From positions 86,007,309-86,071,308 of the forward strand of contig JAZBQD010000015.1 in assembly GCA_036583965.1 (NCBI GenBank): a stretch of DNA of 64,000 nucleotides, read 5' to 3'. A program made the position numbers and the translations under genes. Origin of the DNA: Prunella strophiata. Its lineage: Eukaryota > Chordata > Aves > Passeriformes > Prunellidae. Within the stretch, counting starts at the first letter, position 1, and each line of letters begins with the position of its first letter. The notes beneath the pieces are model-generated. The model was not told where the DNA came from. It worked only from the letters and a program-made list of their open reading frames with translations, and ran no database searches. This document shows, piece after piece, positions 23,204-33,262 of this stretch.

Positions 23204-25920
23204 ATCTCATGCACTCTTACCACAGTACTAAGAGACTTTCAAAGCTGGTTTCCCATTCTCTCCCTTTTTGGAAAGGATTTGCAAAAATATAATTTTTCCT
23301 CCATTTATACTCTATATGAGGACAAAGCTAAATGCCTGTCTCACCAAACACTCTTTTTCCAATCATGATCTGTCTCCTGTGCCCAAGGCATTCACAAAAA
23401 GTAAAGGAAGCAAGTTTGTGCTCTGCAGTCATTCACTCACATGGAATTTTCAAGGAGTCTACACTGCTGGTTCAAAATGTTAGCTGTCCCCAAAGAAAAC
23501 CAAAGCACTCCTGAACAATGATTCAAGTAGAGTGCTTTTTGCTACCTGAGGATGTCCTGAAGAATGTCCCTGCTGAGGGTTTTTGCAGGATCTGTGAGTG
23601 AGCCCCTCAGCTGGCCCTGAGAACCTGTGGGGAAAGTCCCAGGGCTGTTCATCTTTCTGTAACCATCTGAATGCTCAGAGGGTCTTACGTAGCATGGGCT
23701 TAGGAAGAGTTGCCATTTTAAACTCAGGTTTTTAACAAATCAGTTTTAAAACCTTGCATCAATGGTCTACCTGCAAAACAGAGGTTAAACTCAAAAGAAA
23801 GAAATTCCTTGCTAGACAAGATGCCATCTGAAAAGAACAGAGTGATAACTTTCCTCTCGATTCTTCACTGACAGAAGTCCAAGTATCTTCCTTATCATCC
23901 TGATGAGTAGCAAAATACCGTAAATTTTATTTTAGGTACTAAATTATTTAAAAATACATGGGTTTAAAAGAAACCCACCAAGCTCCTACTCTGAGAGTGA
24001 CAGTATTTTTAGTTGTGACTGCTGTATCAGGAATTTTCAAGCAGTAAGAATTCATATTTCTTCTCATTCTGTGGAATAAAAAAGGCTTACAATTCTGTGA
24101 AATGTAATGTACAGGTTTAATAGGATTGTACTCTTGCCTAATGTCACAGTAACATATAAATGCAATAGAGAGTTGCTGACACAATAGAAAACTGCTAGTT
24201 CAACACAAATGAGTCTCTGTAAATAAATCTGAAGTAATTTCTCTATACATCTTGGCTACTGCTTTAAGCTCAGCTTACAGCCAGGGTGAGGGTGTGGGGT
24301 AACCTTACAGCAACCTCCTCAGTGTGTTACAGCATATTGCAACTCAAGGAAAGAGTGACCTGGTGGTTTGACACCAAAATAAAAGTTGTTGAGGCACAAA
24401 CTCCCCATTGCAGCTCACATGCCAAAAAGCATGGAAAAGCACATCCTGATCTGATGGAAAAGGGATTACAAAGGCATGGTGGTACTGCCATGCACTGGCC
24501 CATGGTCACATAGAGCTGTTGCCACAGATTTGGCAGCACATAACCTGGGTACAACAAATGAAAGCAGCACCTTACTTCCATGGTCAGCAGGTTTTGGCTC
24601 TTTCTGTCTCCATTTCCATTCTGGCACAGGCTTTCTTCTGACTGGGAGATCCTGCAACAGTTATACTGGAGAAATACCCATTACTCCTACCCCAAACACT
24701 TTCCATCCTACTTATGTTGAGTCTTTTCAGTGTTACCAGTTTTAACGTAACAGCATCTCTACCATGTGTTGACCAGTGAAGGGGGAAACATAACATAACA
24801 TAACATACAAGCTGACATGTTTGTATGTTATTCATTGTACAAAAGCATGAGAGACCCTTATCTTCAATAAAAATAAAGGCAGGGGGAAAAAAGGACCAAA
24901 AAAAAAAAAAAAAAAAAAAAAGGCAAACCAAAAACCCAAAAGTGGTTATTGTGAGTATGAGATGGTAATGGATAAAGCAGCTGTCACCCTTTTTCCTCAC
25001 CTTTCCCTATATTGGCATGTTTCCTATTCTATCTTATCCCATTTAGGATACAGTTCTAAGCAGCATGTAACATTAAGCAAATTGTATGCTATAATCTTTT
25101 TCAATTCAAGGTATCAGCTCTCCATACACTCAAGATAGAAATCACCTTTTCTTTTTCAACATGCACAAGAACCTATTAAATAAGATGGCCATTATCTCTT
25201 CTGAAGGGATACTTAGGCATGCCAGGAAGAGCTGGCATTTTCTTCTGAACACACACTGGGTGGTTTATTACAGTTGTTTACTGTAAACTATATAATATAG
25301 TCCATAGACTGCCTCCTGATATTCAAAAATGTTATAATTGATTTTGTCAAGGGAATCCTCTTATATATTGCTATCATAGCTTTCCTTCTGTGGAAGATTG
25401 GCCTTGGCCATGCACTCCTCTCCCACTTCTCCTCCTCAGGAGGATAGGGGGAAAAAAATATATGAAAAAGCTTACCAAAAATTAGTCAATAAAATTATCA
25501 ATGTTCATGGGTGAAATAGACTTGATTTGGTGAAAAGTAATTTTTTTCATTAAAAATAAATTAATAAATTATTTTATTGATTATTTATTGCCAGCGAAAA
25601 AAGAGTTGAAAGGTATGGAACAAGGGTAAAAAAAGTGAAATACTCTCACCCTCTGATTCCCATTCTTAACTTCATTCCTTCATTTCCAGCTTCTCTAGCC
25701 CCACCAGGGTCTCTCCAGTGGTGGCAGGGGACTCTATTCTCACACCTGGAGCAACTCTTTACCCTCCTCTCACTTTGATGATCAGGAAGCTGCTTCTCAC
25801 ACTTTCTTCTCCTCACCCCAGTGTTTTGCCAGTGCTTCCCACTCAACCACGTTTTGGCCTTTCTTATATGAAAAACCAAAAAGCAACAACCCCTTGTGAG
25901 CAGTCTTCAATGATCTGCTT
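23204..25920. other. AT-rich unique non-coding DNA
   Basis: No gene is recognised. A possible but weak MIR-like word ('ggcccatggtcacatag') lies at about 24,498-24,514. A short (ataac)n run lies at about 24,788-24,806. Overlapping open frames on both strands between 24.3 and 25.0 kb conflict with one another and have no domains; the minus frame is partly a homopolymer translation of the A-tract at 24.9 kb. Confidence 0.6.
24866..24921 (+). repeat. Tandem polyadenylation signals followed by A24 tract
   Basis: AATAAA occurs at 24,866-24,871 and again at 24,872-24,877. About 20 bases later an uninterrupted run of 24 A starts (24,898-24,921). Signal-then-tail spacing is what the 3' end of a retroposed transcript shows. 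No parent gene could be recognised upstream and no target-site duplication was found, so a simple A-rich expansion is equally possible. Confidence 0.4.
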
Positions 25921-25924
25921 TCAG

Positions 25925-26400
25925 TTAAGTGCCGTTACGGAATATGACACGTAGGAAATAAGGAGCGGCAGGAGGACCCGGTCCTTGCACTGTTTATTGA
26001 CAATCTCCCTGGGTGGTTTGATTAGCTGAGGAGCAGATGCTATTTTTCCCCCCTTTCTTGGTCTTTTTTTGTTTGGAAAACTTGAAGCTGATTGCACATA
26101 TGCTTAAAGTTTGGGTATGCAGATTTGGAAAAATCTAAACATGTAAATACATTTCATGAATATTACCAAGTAGGCACCAAATATTTATTCTAACCATTGG
26201 ATTTCCACGCACGAATGTTTAGCTGATACAAACAAAGGGACTCAATTGGTCAAATTCCCTTTAGGTTATGAAATGAGTTTGTTTCTGTCCTGGTTTAATT
26301 ATCTTTCTTGGTCCAGATGCCTTCATTGAGCTGCATCTGCAAAATATTTCTTGGATGAGGTATGACTAAATCCTTCCTGTGTTGTGCCCCTGCGGCCAAG
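25925..26400. promoter_or_regulatory. Candidate conserved non-coding element
   Basis: CpGs are retained at the left edge (25,930-25,980, including gttacgg, gacacgt, gagcggc and acccggt). Dense words for developmental factors follow: a 'ttgattagctg' homeodomain word, 'catgaatatt' POU-like, 'acaaacaaaggg' SOX/TCF-like and 'tggtttaattatc'. There is no repeat and no long open frame. This profile is typical of vertebrate developmental enhancers, but the call is inference from composition alone. Target gene and tissue are unknown. Confidence 0.33.
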
Positions 26401-28348
26401 ACCCAGGCAAGCTGAACACCCTCACAGCTCTTCTGGAGGTATGAGTCGTGAGTGCTCAGCACCCTAAACTGTTTTATAGGCAGCTTTGCATGTCTCAGTG
26501 GTGCAAAATTTCACAACAGAAGAAACTGCTCGTGGCCCACTCCTCAGAACACAAATATACTTACATACATGTATCCTTAATATTTTGTGGGTTTAGACAA
26601 GAAAGGACAGGACATTAATGTTTCTTGTAAGAATGGATGAACAAGAGGATGTGAATGCTGGTTAAAGCATCTGAGAGGACTTTGTAGGGCCAGGCTGGAA
26701 GGATCATGGCTGTAGGGTGGCCGAAAACCTTCTCCATGGAGGGACAACCACAGAGAGCAGCTACAGAAGGAGGAGAGTCCTTTAATGAACACAATCAAAG
26801 GACTCCCTATGGCATGTTACCTCTTGGAAGGAAATATTTCTGACTGATGTCAGTTTTCCAGAGGACAAAAATTAAGGCCCTTCAGAAGGCAAGACAAAGA
26901 ATCTTCAAGGATCACGAATGACAACGAAAGTGTCAGAACTGTCTTGACAGAGAACCTCTGAAGGTCATCTCTCTCTGATTCTGAGTCACCATTTCGTGTG
27001 ACTCAAGGGTTTATGATTTCCATTGAACAGATGGATGCACACAGTCCATGTTTTAATGCCAGGAGGCAACTACTCTTCCTCTATAACAGTCTTTTTATTC
27101 CAGAGGGAAGGCAGGGAGGAAAGGTCAGGGGACAGGGCAGGAATATTTAATTGATATTTTTAATAAAAGGAAACACTGACACAAAAAAATTAAAAAAAAA
27201 AAAGGTTTGTACATTTTCCAAATTGCACTGGGAATTAGAATGATACATGATTTGTTTCCCTATAACATTTTATTTTGGTATTTCCTGATCAGCCAAATAG
27301 AAGTAGCTACATTGTCTTTCTTCTTACTCTGTGCTAAGTACACTGACCTGAGTGCATACATTTTTCTAACTCCATATACATGGAGAAACTGATGGTAGCA
27401 GTGTTGGCAACACTCATGTTTTTAAGGCTGGAACAAGTGATCTATCTGTGAAATTAAGTCACAACTGAATTGGACAAGTACTAAGCAGGAATGTTCATTG
27501 GTAAGAGGCTGTACATTAGCAATTGGACTGTAAACTTTTGAACAAAACAAACAGAATTTGACCAGAACTGAAAATTTCATTTAAAAAATTATCAATAGTC
27601 ATGTCATACCACAACACATCCCTCCATGGTGAGTAAACCAATAGTGCATTTGATGTCTGTCATACTGGTATTTTCAGATTAGAGTACTTTTTCCTTTTGG
27701 TGTTTGGTGAGTCACACTCTTGTTTTCAGTGGTTGATTCACTTTTTCTCCTCTTAAATTTCAGGTGGAAAATTCTGCAATCTAATCAGTTTTTGTAAGAT
27801 CAAACTAACCAACAGGAAGTAACTTGTAAGACATATCGACATAATAAGGTGCACTTTGGTTGTTACCAATGGCTGTTCATTTAATGTAGACTTACGTATG
27901 TAAAATCATGGCATTTACAGTATCTTTAATTGTCACAAACATCAGAGACTTAAGAACTCAGAAGGAACTTTTGTGTCCAGAGTCTTCAGATATCTGTGTG
28001 GCTGAGATCTGGCTAGATTATACACAGTGAATTTAAAATGAGACTGTAATCCCTTACAAATTCAGTGAGTCAGACAAGCATTATGATCAGAGATTTTTTG
28101 CATTATCTTACACAGAAACAACTGTTACCTCATCATTTGCTGATGGATGTATTTGTCTCCATGTCCATACCTTTCTTTTCCAAAATACATCCTTACAGAA
28201 GAACCTGCTTCTTCTCACAATACTTTTGAATGAAGTCTGCTATAGCTGGGATGGCATTATATAGTTAACCCAGATGGTCTGAATAATACTGAATGATTCA
28301 AGCCACTCTAATTGCATGCAATTTTGTTGTACAAGTTGTTTTGTAGGG

Positions 28349-28376
28349 AAAAAAAAAAAAAAAAAAAAAAAAAAAA
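28349..28376. repeat. A28 homopolymer
   Basis: Twenty-eight consecutive A. There is no AATAAA in the 30 bases upstream, so nothing marks it as a retroposon tail. Length is probably polymorphic and sequencing-sensitive. Confidence 0.9.
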
Positions 28377-29107
28377 GCAACTCATTCCAGTAATTTTTTT
28401 TTCCTTTCAGAAATAGACTTACTAAAAATTGGGACAAGAATTTAAAAAGCAACCAGTAAATGTGGGTGCAGAGCAATACCTCAGAGAATTCATTCTCCTG
28501 GATGCACCCTGGCTGAGCAGACTTTTGAAATAATGGCTTAACATGATCAGACAATGGTTTTAAATTGTGGTTTATGTGCAACAACATAGATAGCAGCTGT
28601 CTGCTATGTCTACCCTGTTCTAAGTTAAACGTATTTATGGCTAAAAATTATGCCATTTTTCACAAAACAAAAAAGGGGGGAATTGGCTAATTCTTGCAAA
28701 AGGTTCCTTTCTTACTTTTTTTTTTTCTTTTAACTAAAGATTTCAATTTTGAAATATCTGGAGTACTTATATTTCTGACTCCATTTCCCATGGGAAACCA
28801 ATGGATTCCATAATTCATTGCAGCAGCTCAGCAAGAGGTGAAAATTATATGCAATGTAATCTGTTTGGGGAGAATCACACAGCAAGAACAATGGTGGGAT
28901 AAAAATCCAAAATATAACTCTCATGAGCACTGTGGAAATATTTTTCAAATAAAAGTATTCAGTTTTCAATTTTTTAGTAAAAAGGCAACATATTCTCAAA
29001 AACAGCTGCCTACTTCAAACCAGTCTAGTTAACTCCTGTGTAACTGTGACAGCAGATACAGACACTGGTTCATTTATCTGTGTAACATCTGCATATAATG
29101 ATGTGGC

Positions 29108-29124
29108 TTTTTTTTTTTTTTTTT
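29108..29124. repeat. T17 homopolymer
   Basis: Seventeen consecutive T followed directly by cag, so it looks like a splice-acceptor polypyrimidine tract. No open frame of note follows, so a simple repeat is the better reading. Confidence 0.8.
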
Positions 29125-29375
29125 CAGTGCTGTGGCAGATTATGGCACTTAAAAAACATGTATCTTCTCAGCCAATACAAGGGGTGGTAGAAAAGTTGTA
29201 AACCCACAAAATCTAGTTAGTAGATTTTAGTCCAACCTAACACTGTACTTTCTGGTAGCTTAATGGTAGCAAACAGAGATCATCATTAAGGTCTATCTGA
29301 TTTTATTTTCCATTTACAACCTATTCTGTAGATCAGTCATAGACAGTGAGACTCCATGGCCCTGTCCACAGGAGG

Positions 29376-29535
29376 AAGGGTGACTCCACAGTTAGGGCAT
29401 TAGACCTGAGTTTAAGAGATTGGGCTTCAATTTCCAGCTCTCCTATGGAATCTTGGGCAAATTATTTAATATATCAATTCCTATTTCCCATCTGGGAATA
29501 CAATAATACTTCTTTCATGGCTCTTGTGGTTTATT
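29376..29535 (+). repeat. MIR SINE copy, sense orientation
   Basis: This is the clearest MIR in the window. In order it shows 'cagttagggcattagacc' (usual cagtggttagagcactggac), 'ggcttcaatttccagctct' (gggttcaattcccagctct), 'ggaatcttgggcaaattatt' (gaccttgggcaagtcactt), 'tatttcccatctgggaatac' (agtttccccatctgtaaaat) and 'aataatact'. Collinearity over about 150 bp in plus orientation gives good confidence. Ancient and inactive. A 97-codon open frame through it is accidental. Confidence 0.8.
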
Positions 29536-30040
29536 CACTTAAAAAACACTTAGGGGCAGGAAGTGCCCTACAGTGGGTGTCTGTGTGCAGGGCTCAACAC
29601 TGCAGAAATCTAACCCTGCTTGAGGAACCACAACAATAGCAGCAATAACCCACTCCCAGGGATGTAAATACACTGCCAGGTTGGCTGGGGCATGTGCTTG
29701 AGCCATAGTGGAAGGCAGGCCCACCAGCCAAAACAGCATATGCAGTGCCTTCGAGGAAATCCCAGACCTGCCATAGCTGTGAGATGAGTCATGCTCCATT
29801 TTAGCCTTTTGCAGCAGTTGTTGGGGCAGCAGCAGGGTGATGCTACCTGTCACCTGCAGGCTTGTGAAGCCTTGCTGCTGACTGTCTTCACCCGCTATTC
29901 AGAGAGCACTTGACTGACAGGAGCTGAGCAGTGTTTCACCCTGTGGGGTTCGTGACAGCCACAGTGTCTGTCAACACATTCTATCACTCTCTGCTTATGC
30001 AGACAATTTTTTTCCCTTTTCCCTTTCTCTCTCTATCTCT

Positions 30041-30072
<32 letters not shown>

Positions 30073-30117
30073 CTCTTTCTCCTGATGTATTCATCACTAG
30101 GCTGCAGACACCTAGTT
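29536..30117. other. Unique non-coding DNA with T30 tract
   Basis: A GC-richer unique stretch (29.55-29.95 kb) with overlapping minus-strand open frames of no recognisable family. It is followed by a pyrimidine-rich region that ends in 30 consecutive T (30,043-30,072). No gene is called. Confidence 0.6.
30043..30072. repeat. T30 homopolymer in pyrimidine tract
   Basis: Thirty uninterrupted T lie inside a longer C/T-only stretch (about 30,011-30,082). On the minus strand this is an A30 tract. No polyadenylation signal precedes it on that strand. Confidence 0.9.
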
Positions 30118-30360
30118 AATCCATTTAGAACCTATCAGCTCTGTTCATCGGCTCATAAACCCATTACCTCGGAGGCGCTGTGCTCAGGGACACAGGTGCC
30201 AGACCAGTGCACAAAACCCAATTGAGTTATGTAGCAGGCAGCAAGGCCCTTGGATTCATGATTCTGCCTGCATGGGGAATTGCACGCGTTATGTGGCAGC
30301 AGCCACTTTATTAAATATCGATTTAAATCACAACCTTTAATCAAATCTGATAGAAGACCT
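30118..30360. promoter_or_regulatory. Candidate conserved non-coding element
   Basis: The unique block contains retained CpGs (ctcggaggcgctg, gcacgcgtt), an AT-rich homeodomain-type core with ATCGAT (30,317-30,322, an ONECUT/CUX-like word), 'tttaatcaaatc' and 'cccaattgag'. It is immediately followed by a homopyrimidine-rich stretch (about 30,361-30,425) and then by a second such block. There is no repeat similarity and no credible coding. Inference only; alignment with other birds or mammals would settle it. Confidence 0.38.
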
Positions 30361-30469
30361 TTCTCACCTCCTGTCTCTCCTCCCCCTCCTCATGTCTTCT
30401 CAATGCTCCCCCCTCTCTCCTGTCTCACACGGGTCTGCCTGATGACAGCAAAGCTCAGGAATGAATAGT

Positions 30470-31210
30470 TAGCAAGTAGTTCAACAGCAAACCCTTATCA
30501 ACAGTAATGAGGCATTTGCGATAATCGAGTGATGAAATGTAAATGGGCAGTAATGAGCACAATTACATCCACTGGGGAACCATCAAAGCTGCTTCTTTCC
30601 TCGCAGATAGATGAGCTCTCTCGCTGTTGCTGCCCATTGCTGCCTCTGCTCTGAGCACGGCATGGATGCGGGCACCGGTGGGAAGGGAGGTAGCACTGGG
30701 AAGAGCAGGATCTGGCGGTGCCTTGATGGAGGAGCCTGCTGTCCAGGTAGAAGCCGTGCTCCCTCTGTGCTTATTCCACCTTTGATGGTTAGCCTTTGCT
30801 TCTCTCTCCCCCACCGTCCCTCCGCCCTCTCCTCCCTCCCGGTCCTTAGGGATGATTTGATTTGCTGCAATGTTTGAAAACTGCCTCATTGTGCTAACAA
30901 GATTAACTCGAGCCTATGTCTGTTTGATACACTGGAAATGTGCAGGGTGACTCAGACTGGCTTTCAGCTGGAAAGAGCCAAGAAATGGGACGGTTGCCAG
31001 GGAACAGGCCCGACGGCAGATTATGTCATCCTCGCCGGCAAGGGACCAGCGGGGAAGAACACCGAACCGTTCAGGAAAGGGGGAAACTCGGCGTTTCCGT
31101 AATCCAGCCGGGAAACATTAACAGATCCCAGAAACTGCTCACCCAGAAATAAACACACCAAACTGCGTAATCTGGCCCAGTTACTCAGTTTATCCTGGAT
31201 AATTTGTGAT
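30470..31210. promoter_or_regulatory. Candidate regulatory block with CpG cluster
   Basis: The left part (30,480-30,620) carries TAAT and octamer-like words plus CpGs (gcgataatcgag). The right part holds the densest CpG cluster of the window: 12 CpG in 120 bases (30,991-31,110), i.e. about the number expected without CpG loss. An RFX X-box-like word (30,993-31,005) opens the cluster. Overlapping open frames on both strands at 30.56-30.89 kb are compositional. This could be a developmental enhancer, or the promoter of an unannotated non-coding transcript. The sequence shows no TATA box with a convincing initiator. Confidence 0.42.
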
Positions 31211-32361
31211 GGAGAGTAGGCAAAGACCCAGGATTAAAAAGTTGGGTTGCAAAGAAACCAGTGTGGAAAATACTCTTGTGGCTGCTGTGCGTTCACCAAA
31301 CCGCTCTTGCCTCTTTATTTCCTGGGTCTCACGGGGTTTAACTGTGGCATATAACCTAATTGTCAATGTCCTTATTTCCCTGTTTCCCACATTATCAATG
31401 GGGAATCACCACAGTTTATTTGAGAAGTGATCAGCTAAGGAAGGTTTGCCATTTGTGACTTCTTTTTCTTCAAAGTCATAGTAAAGCTTTTGGTGTGCCT
31501 AAGCTCTGACAGGATGGCCAAAGTTATGTTTCTGTTACTTCCTTGCATTAAAATCCCCTTTAATTATGCATTCATTGTATCCTATGAAGAATTCCTATGC
31601 AGAGAAATCTCCTCCCTGTGGATCACACTCTTGAAAGCCAGGCACAGTGCAGATGGTCTATGAAGAGCACGCTGCAGGACTTTTGACCCTTGGCAGTTCT
31701 GCAGAGAAGAGTAGGTGTCGCATTCAGCACGGCCAGAAACACCCCAGCTCACTGGGGGTGCAGAAAGGGGCCACTGGCAGGACTGGAGGCAGGGGAGAGA
31801 AGTTCACCAGTGACTGTGAACTGAATTTATACACTGTAAAGATGTGGGTCTCATTTGCAATAACACCATTTCATAAACTGACTGCAAAGGACAGGCTGTG
31901 TACTTTTTTTGTTTTAAAAGCATCCACATTTTGCATAACTGAAATGCTGCAAAGTCTTTGGGATGACTAGAAAATCTCACAAAGCTAAATAGTAAAGCGT
32001 GCAGTGGAACAAATTAATACTGGTGGATAGGGAGTAATGAAATAGGAAAGGGTGAATCCTTTGGATTGTAATAGGTAGGATCTGAATGAAACCAAGGTTT
32101 GTGAACAGAGAGAATACAATCCAGAGACCAACAGTCTCAGGGGCAGGAAAAAATCTTGAGGGGAGACTGGCAATATTTACTAAATGTTTTCAAACAAAGT
32201 CAGATTAAGGCTGAACATTCTGAAGGCTACAGGAATGAATCAGTTTTCAAATACAATTACATTTTCCTGTCAGTTCTCCCTTTCCAGCTCTCAGAACTGG
32301 AATGTTCTCACAAATGTATCTTTGTGGCAATGAATTCCATCAGTTACCACTTGTGCCATAC
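31211..32361. other. Unique non-coding DNA
   Basis: No gene, repeat family or clear regulatory block is recognised. Small open frames on both strands lack domains. Confidence 0.6.
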
Positions 32362-32616
32362 AAGATGGCCTCAAATTGAACCAGGGGACATTTAGATTGG
32401 ATATTAGGAAAAAATTCTTCAAGGAAAGGATTGTCAAGCATTGGAAAAGGCTTCCCAGGGAAGTGGTTGAGTCACCAGCCCTGGTGATATTTAAAAGATA
32501 GTGTGGATGTGGTACTGAGGGACATGGTTTAGTGGTGACTTGGCAGTGCTGGGTAGACAGTCAGATTCCATGATCTTAGAGATCTTTTCCAACCTAAAGG
32601 ATTCTATGATTCTAAG
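32362..32616 (+). mobile_element. CR1 LINE 3'-end fragment
   Basis: The fragment follows the CR1 3' region in order: 'aagatggcctcaaattg', 'tttagattggatattagga', 'cattggaaaaggcttccc', 'agggaagtggttgagtcacc', 'gggacatggtttagtggtg', 'cttggcagtgctgggt', 'gatcttttccaacctaa' and a terminal attctatgattct. It is a 5'-truncated insertion of about 255 bp, as usual for avian CR1, in plus orientation. Divergence is moderate and it is inactive. Confidence 0.92.
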
Positions 32617-33199
32617 AAATACTCCCTCTCATCACACTTTAATCTGCTGCCTTCTAATTTCAGAGGACATTCCCCACTTTCTGTGTCAGAAGTGGCTCCA
32701 AATGACCAATCACTGTGCAGAAACCACGTAAGCAATCCAAACCTTGGCAAATGAAGTGCATCAACTCATCTGGGGACTAATTACACAATTGCTACATCTG
32801 GAAGCAAATGACCAGTGCATGGGTTTAGGAAAGATCTCACACATGCTGCAGCCTGGTGTGGTAGATCTCCCACCCACCTTTTCTCAAGCCAGAAAGCAGC
32901 TCAAACCTGGACAGTCAGAGGGATGAGGATGGTCACCCCTGCTGGCTGCCACAGAAGATGCTCATGATGTCCTAATGAGCTACTTAATATTATAGACTTC
33001 AATCACCCCCAGTGTTTTTACCTGCACTATTTTTGATGCACCTTGCATTTAGAAATACGCTGGGATCTTTTATTTGTTAGAGATGCAATAGCTGTTAAAT
33101 TGTATTAGTTATTGACCTTAGCAGCAGTAAACTGTAGCAAGAGCAGTCTGTTGTAAACACTGCTAAATCATAATCAGCTGGCATAATGCTGGTATTTCT
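32617..33199. other. Unique non-coding DNA
   Basis: Nothing is recognised beyond small chance open frames. Confidence 0.6.
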
Positions 33200-33204
33200 G
33201 AGCA

Positions 33205-33262
33205 TTTGTACCACGCTCTGTAAAGTGCATTTGATCACAGTATATAAAAGTGTAAGAGTACT
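33205..33262 (+). repeat. Possible ancient SINE tail remnant
   Basis: The segment 'ctctgtaaagtgcatttgat' followed by 'cacagtatataaaagtg' resembles the 3' tail of old amniote SINEs of the MIR/CORE type (ctgtaaagcgctttggga then ctatataagtgc). It is short and diverged, so the assignment is tentative. The sequence just upstream (33,110-33,200) may be part of it but could not be matched. Confidence 0.4.

Larger units (their letters stand above)
26401..29375. other. AT-rich unique non-coding DNA
   Basis: No gene is recognised. It contains A/T homopolymers (listed separately) and short open frames only. One minus-strand frame at 28.24-28.59 kb is partly the translation of the A28 tract as poly-Phe. 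Confidence 0.65.

Noticed and set aside
24498..24514. MIR core-like word ('ggcccatggtcacatag')
   Set aside because: Neighbouring MIR blocks could not be aligned convincingly; left as a weak possibility.
24584..25000. 138-codon minus-strand ORF with a hydrophobic Phe run resembling a membrane segment
   Set aside because: The Phe run is the translation of the A24 tract, not a real transmembrane helix.
29108..29128. T17-cag as a splice acceptor
   Set aside because: No coding-like frame follows it; poly-T runs of this kind recur through the window.
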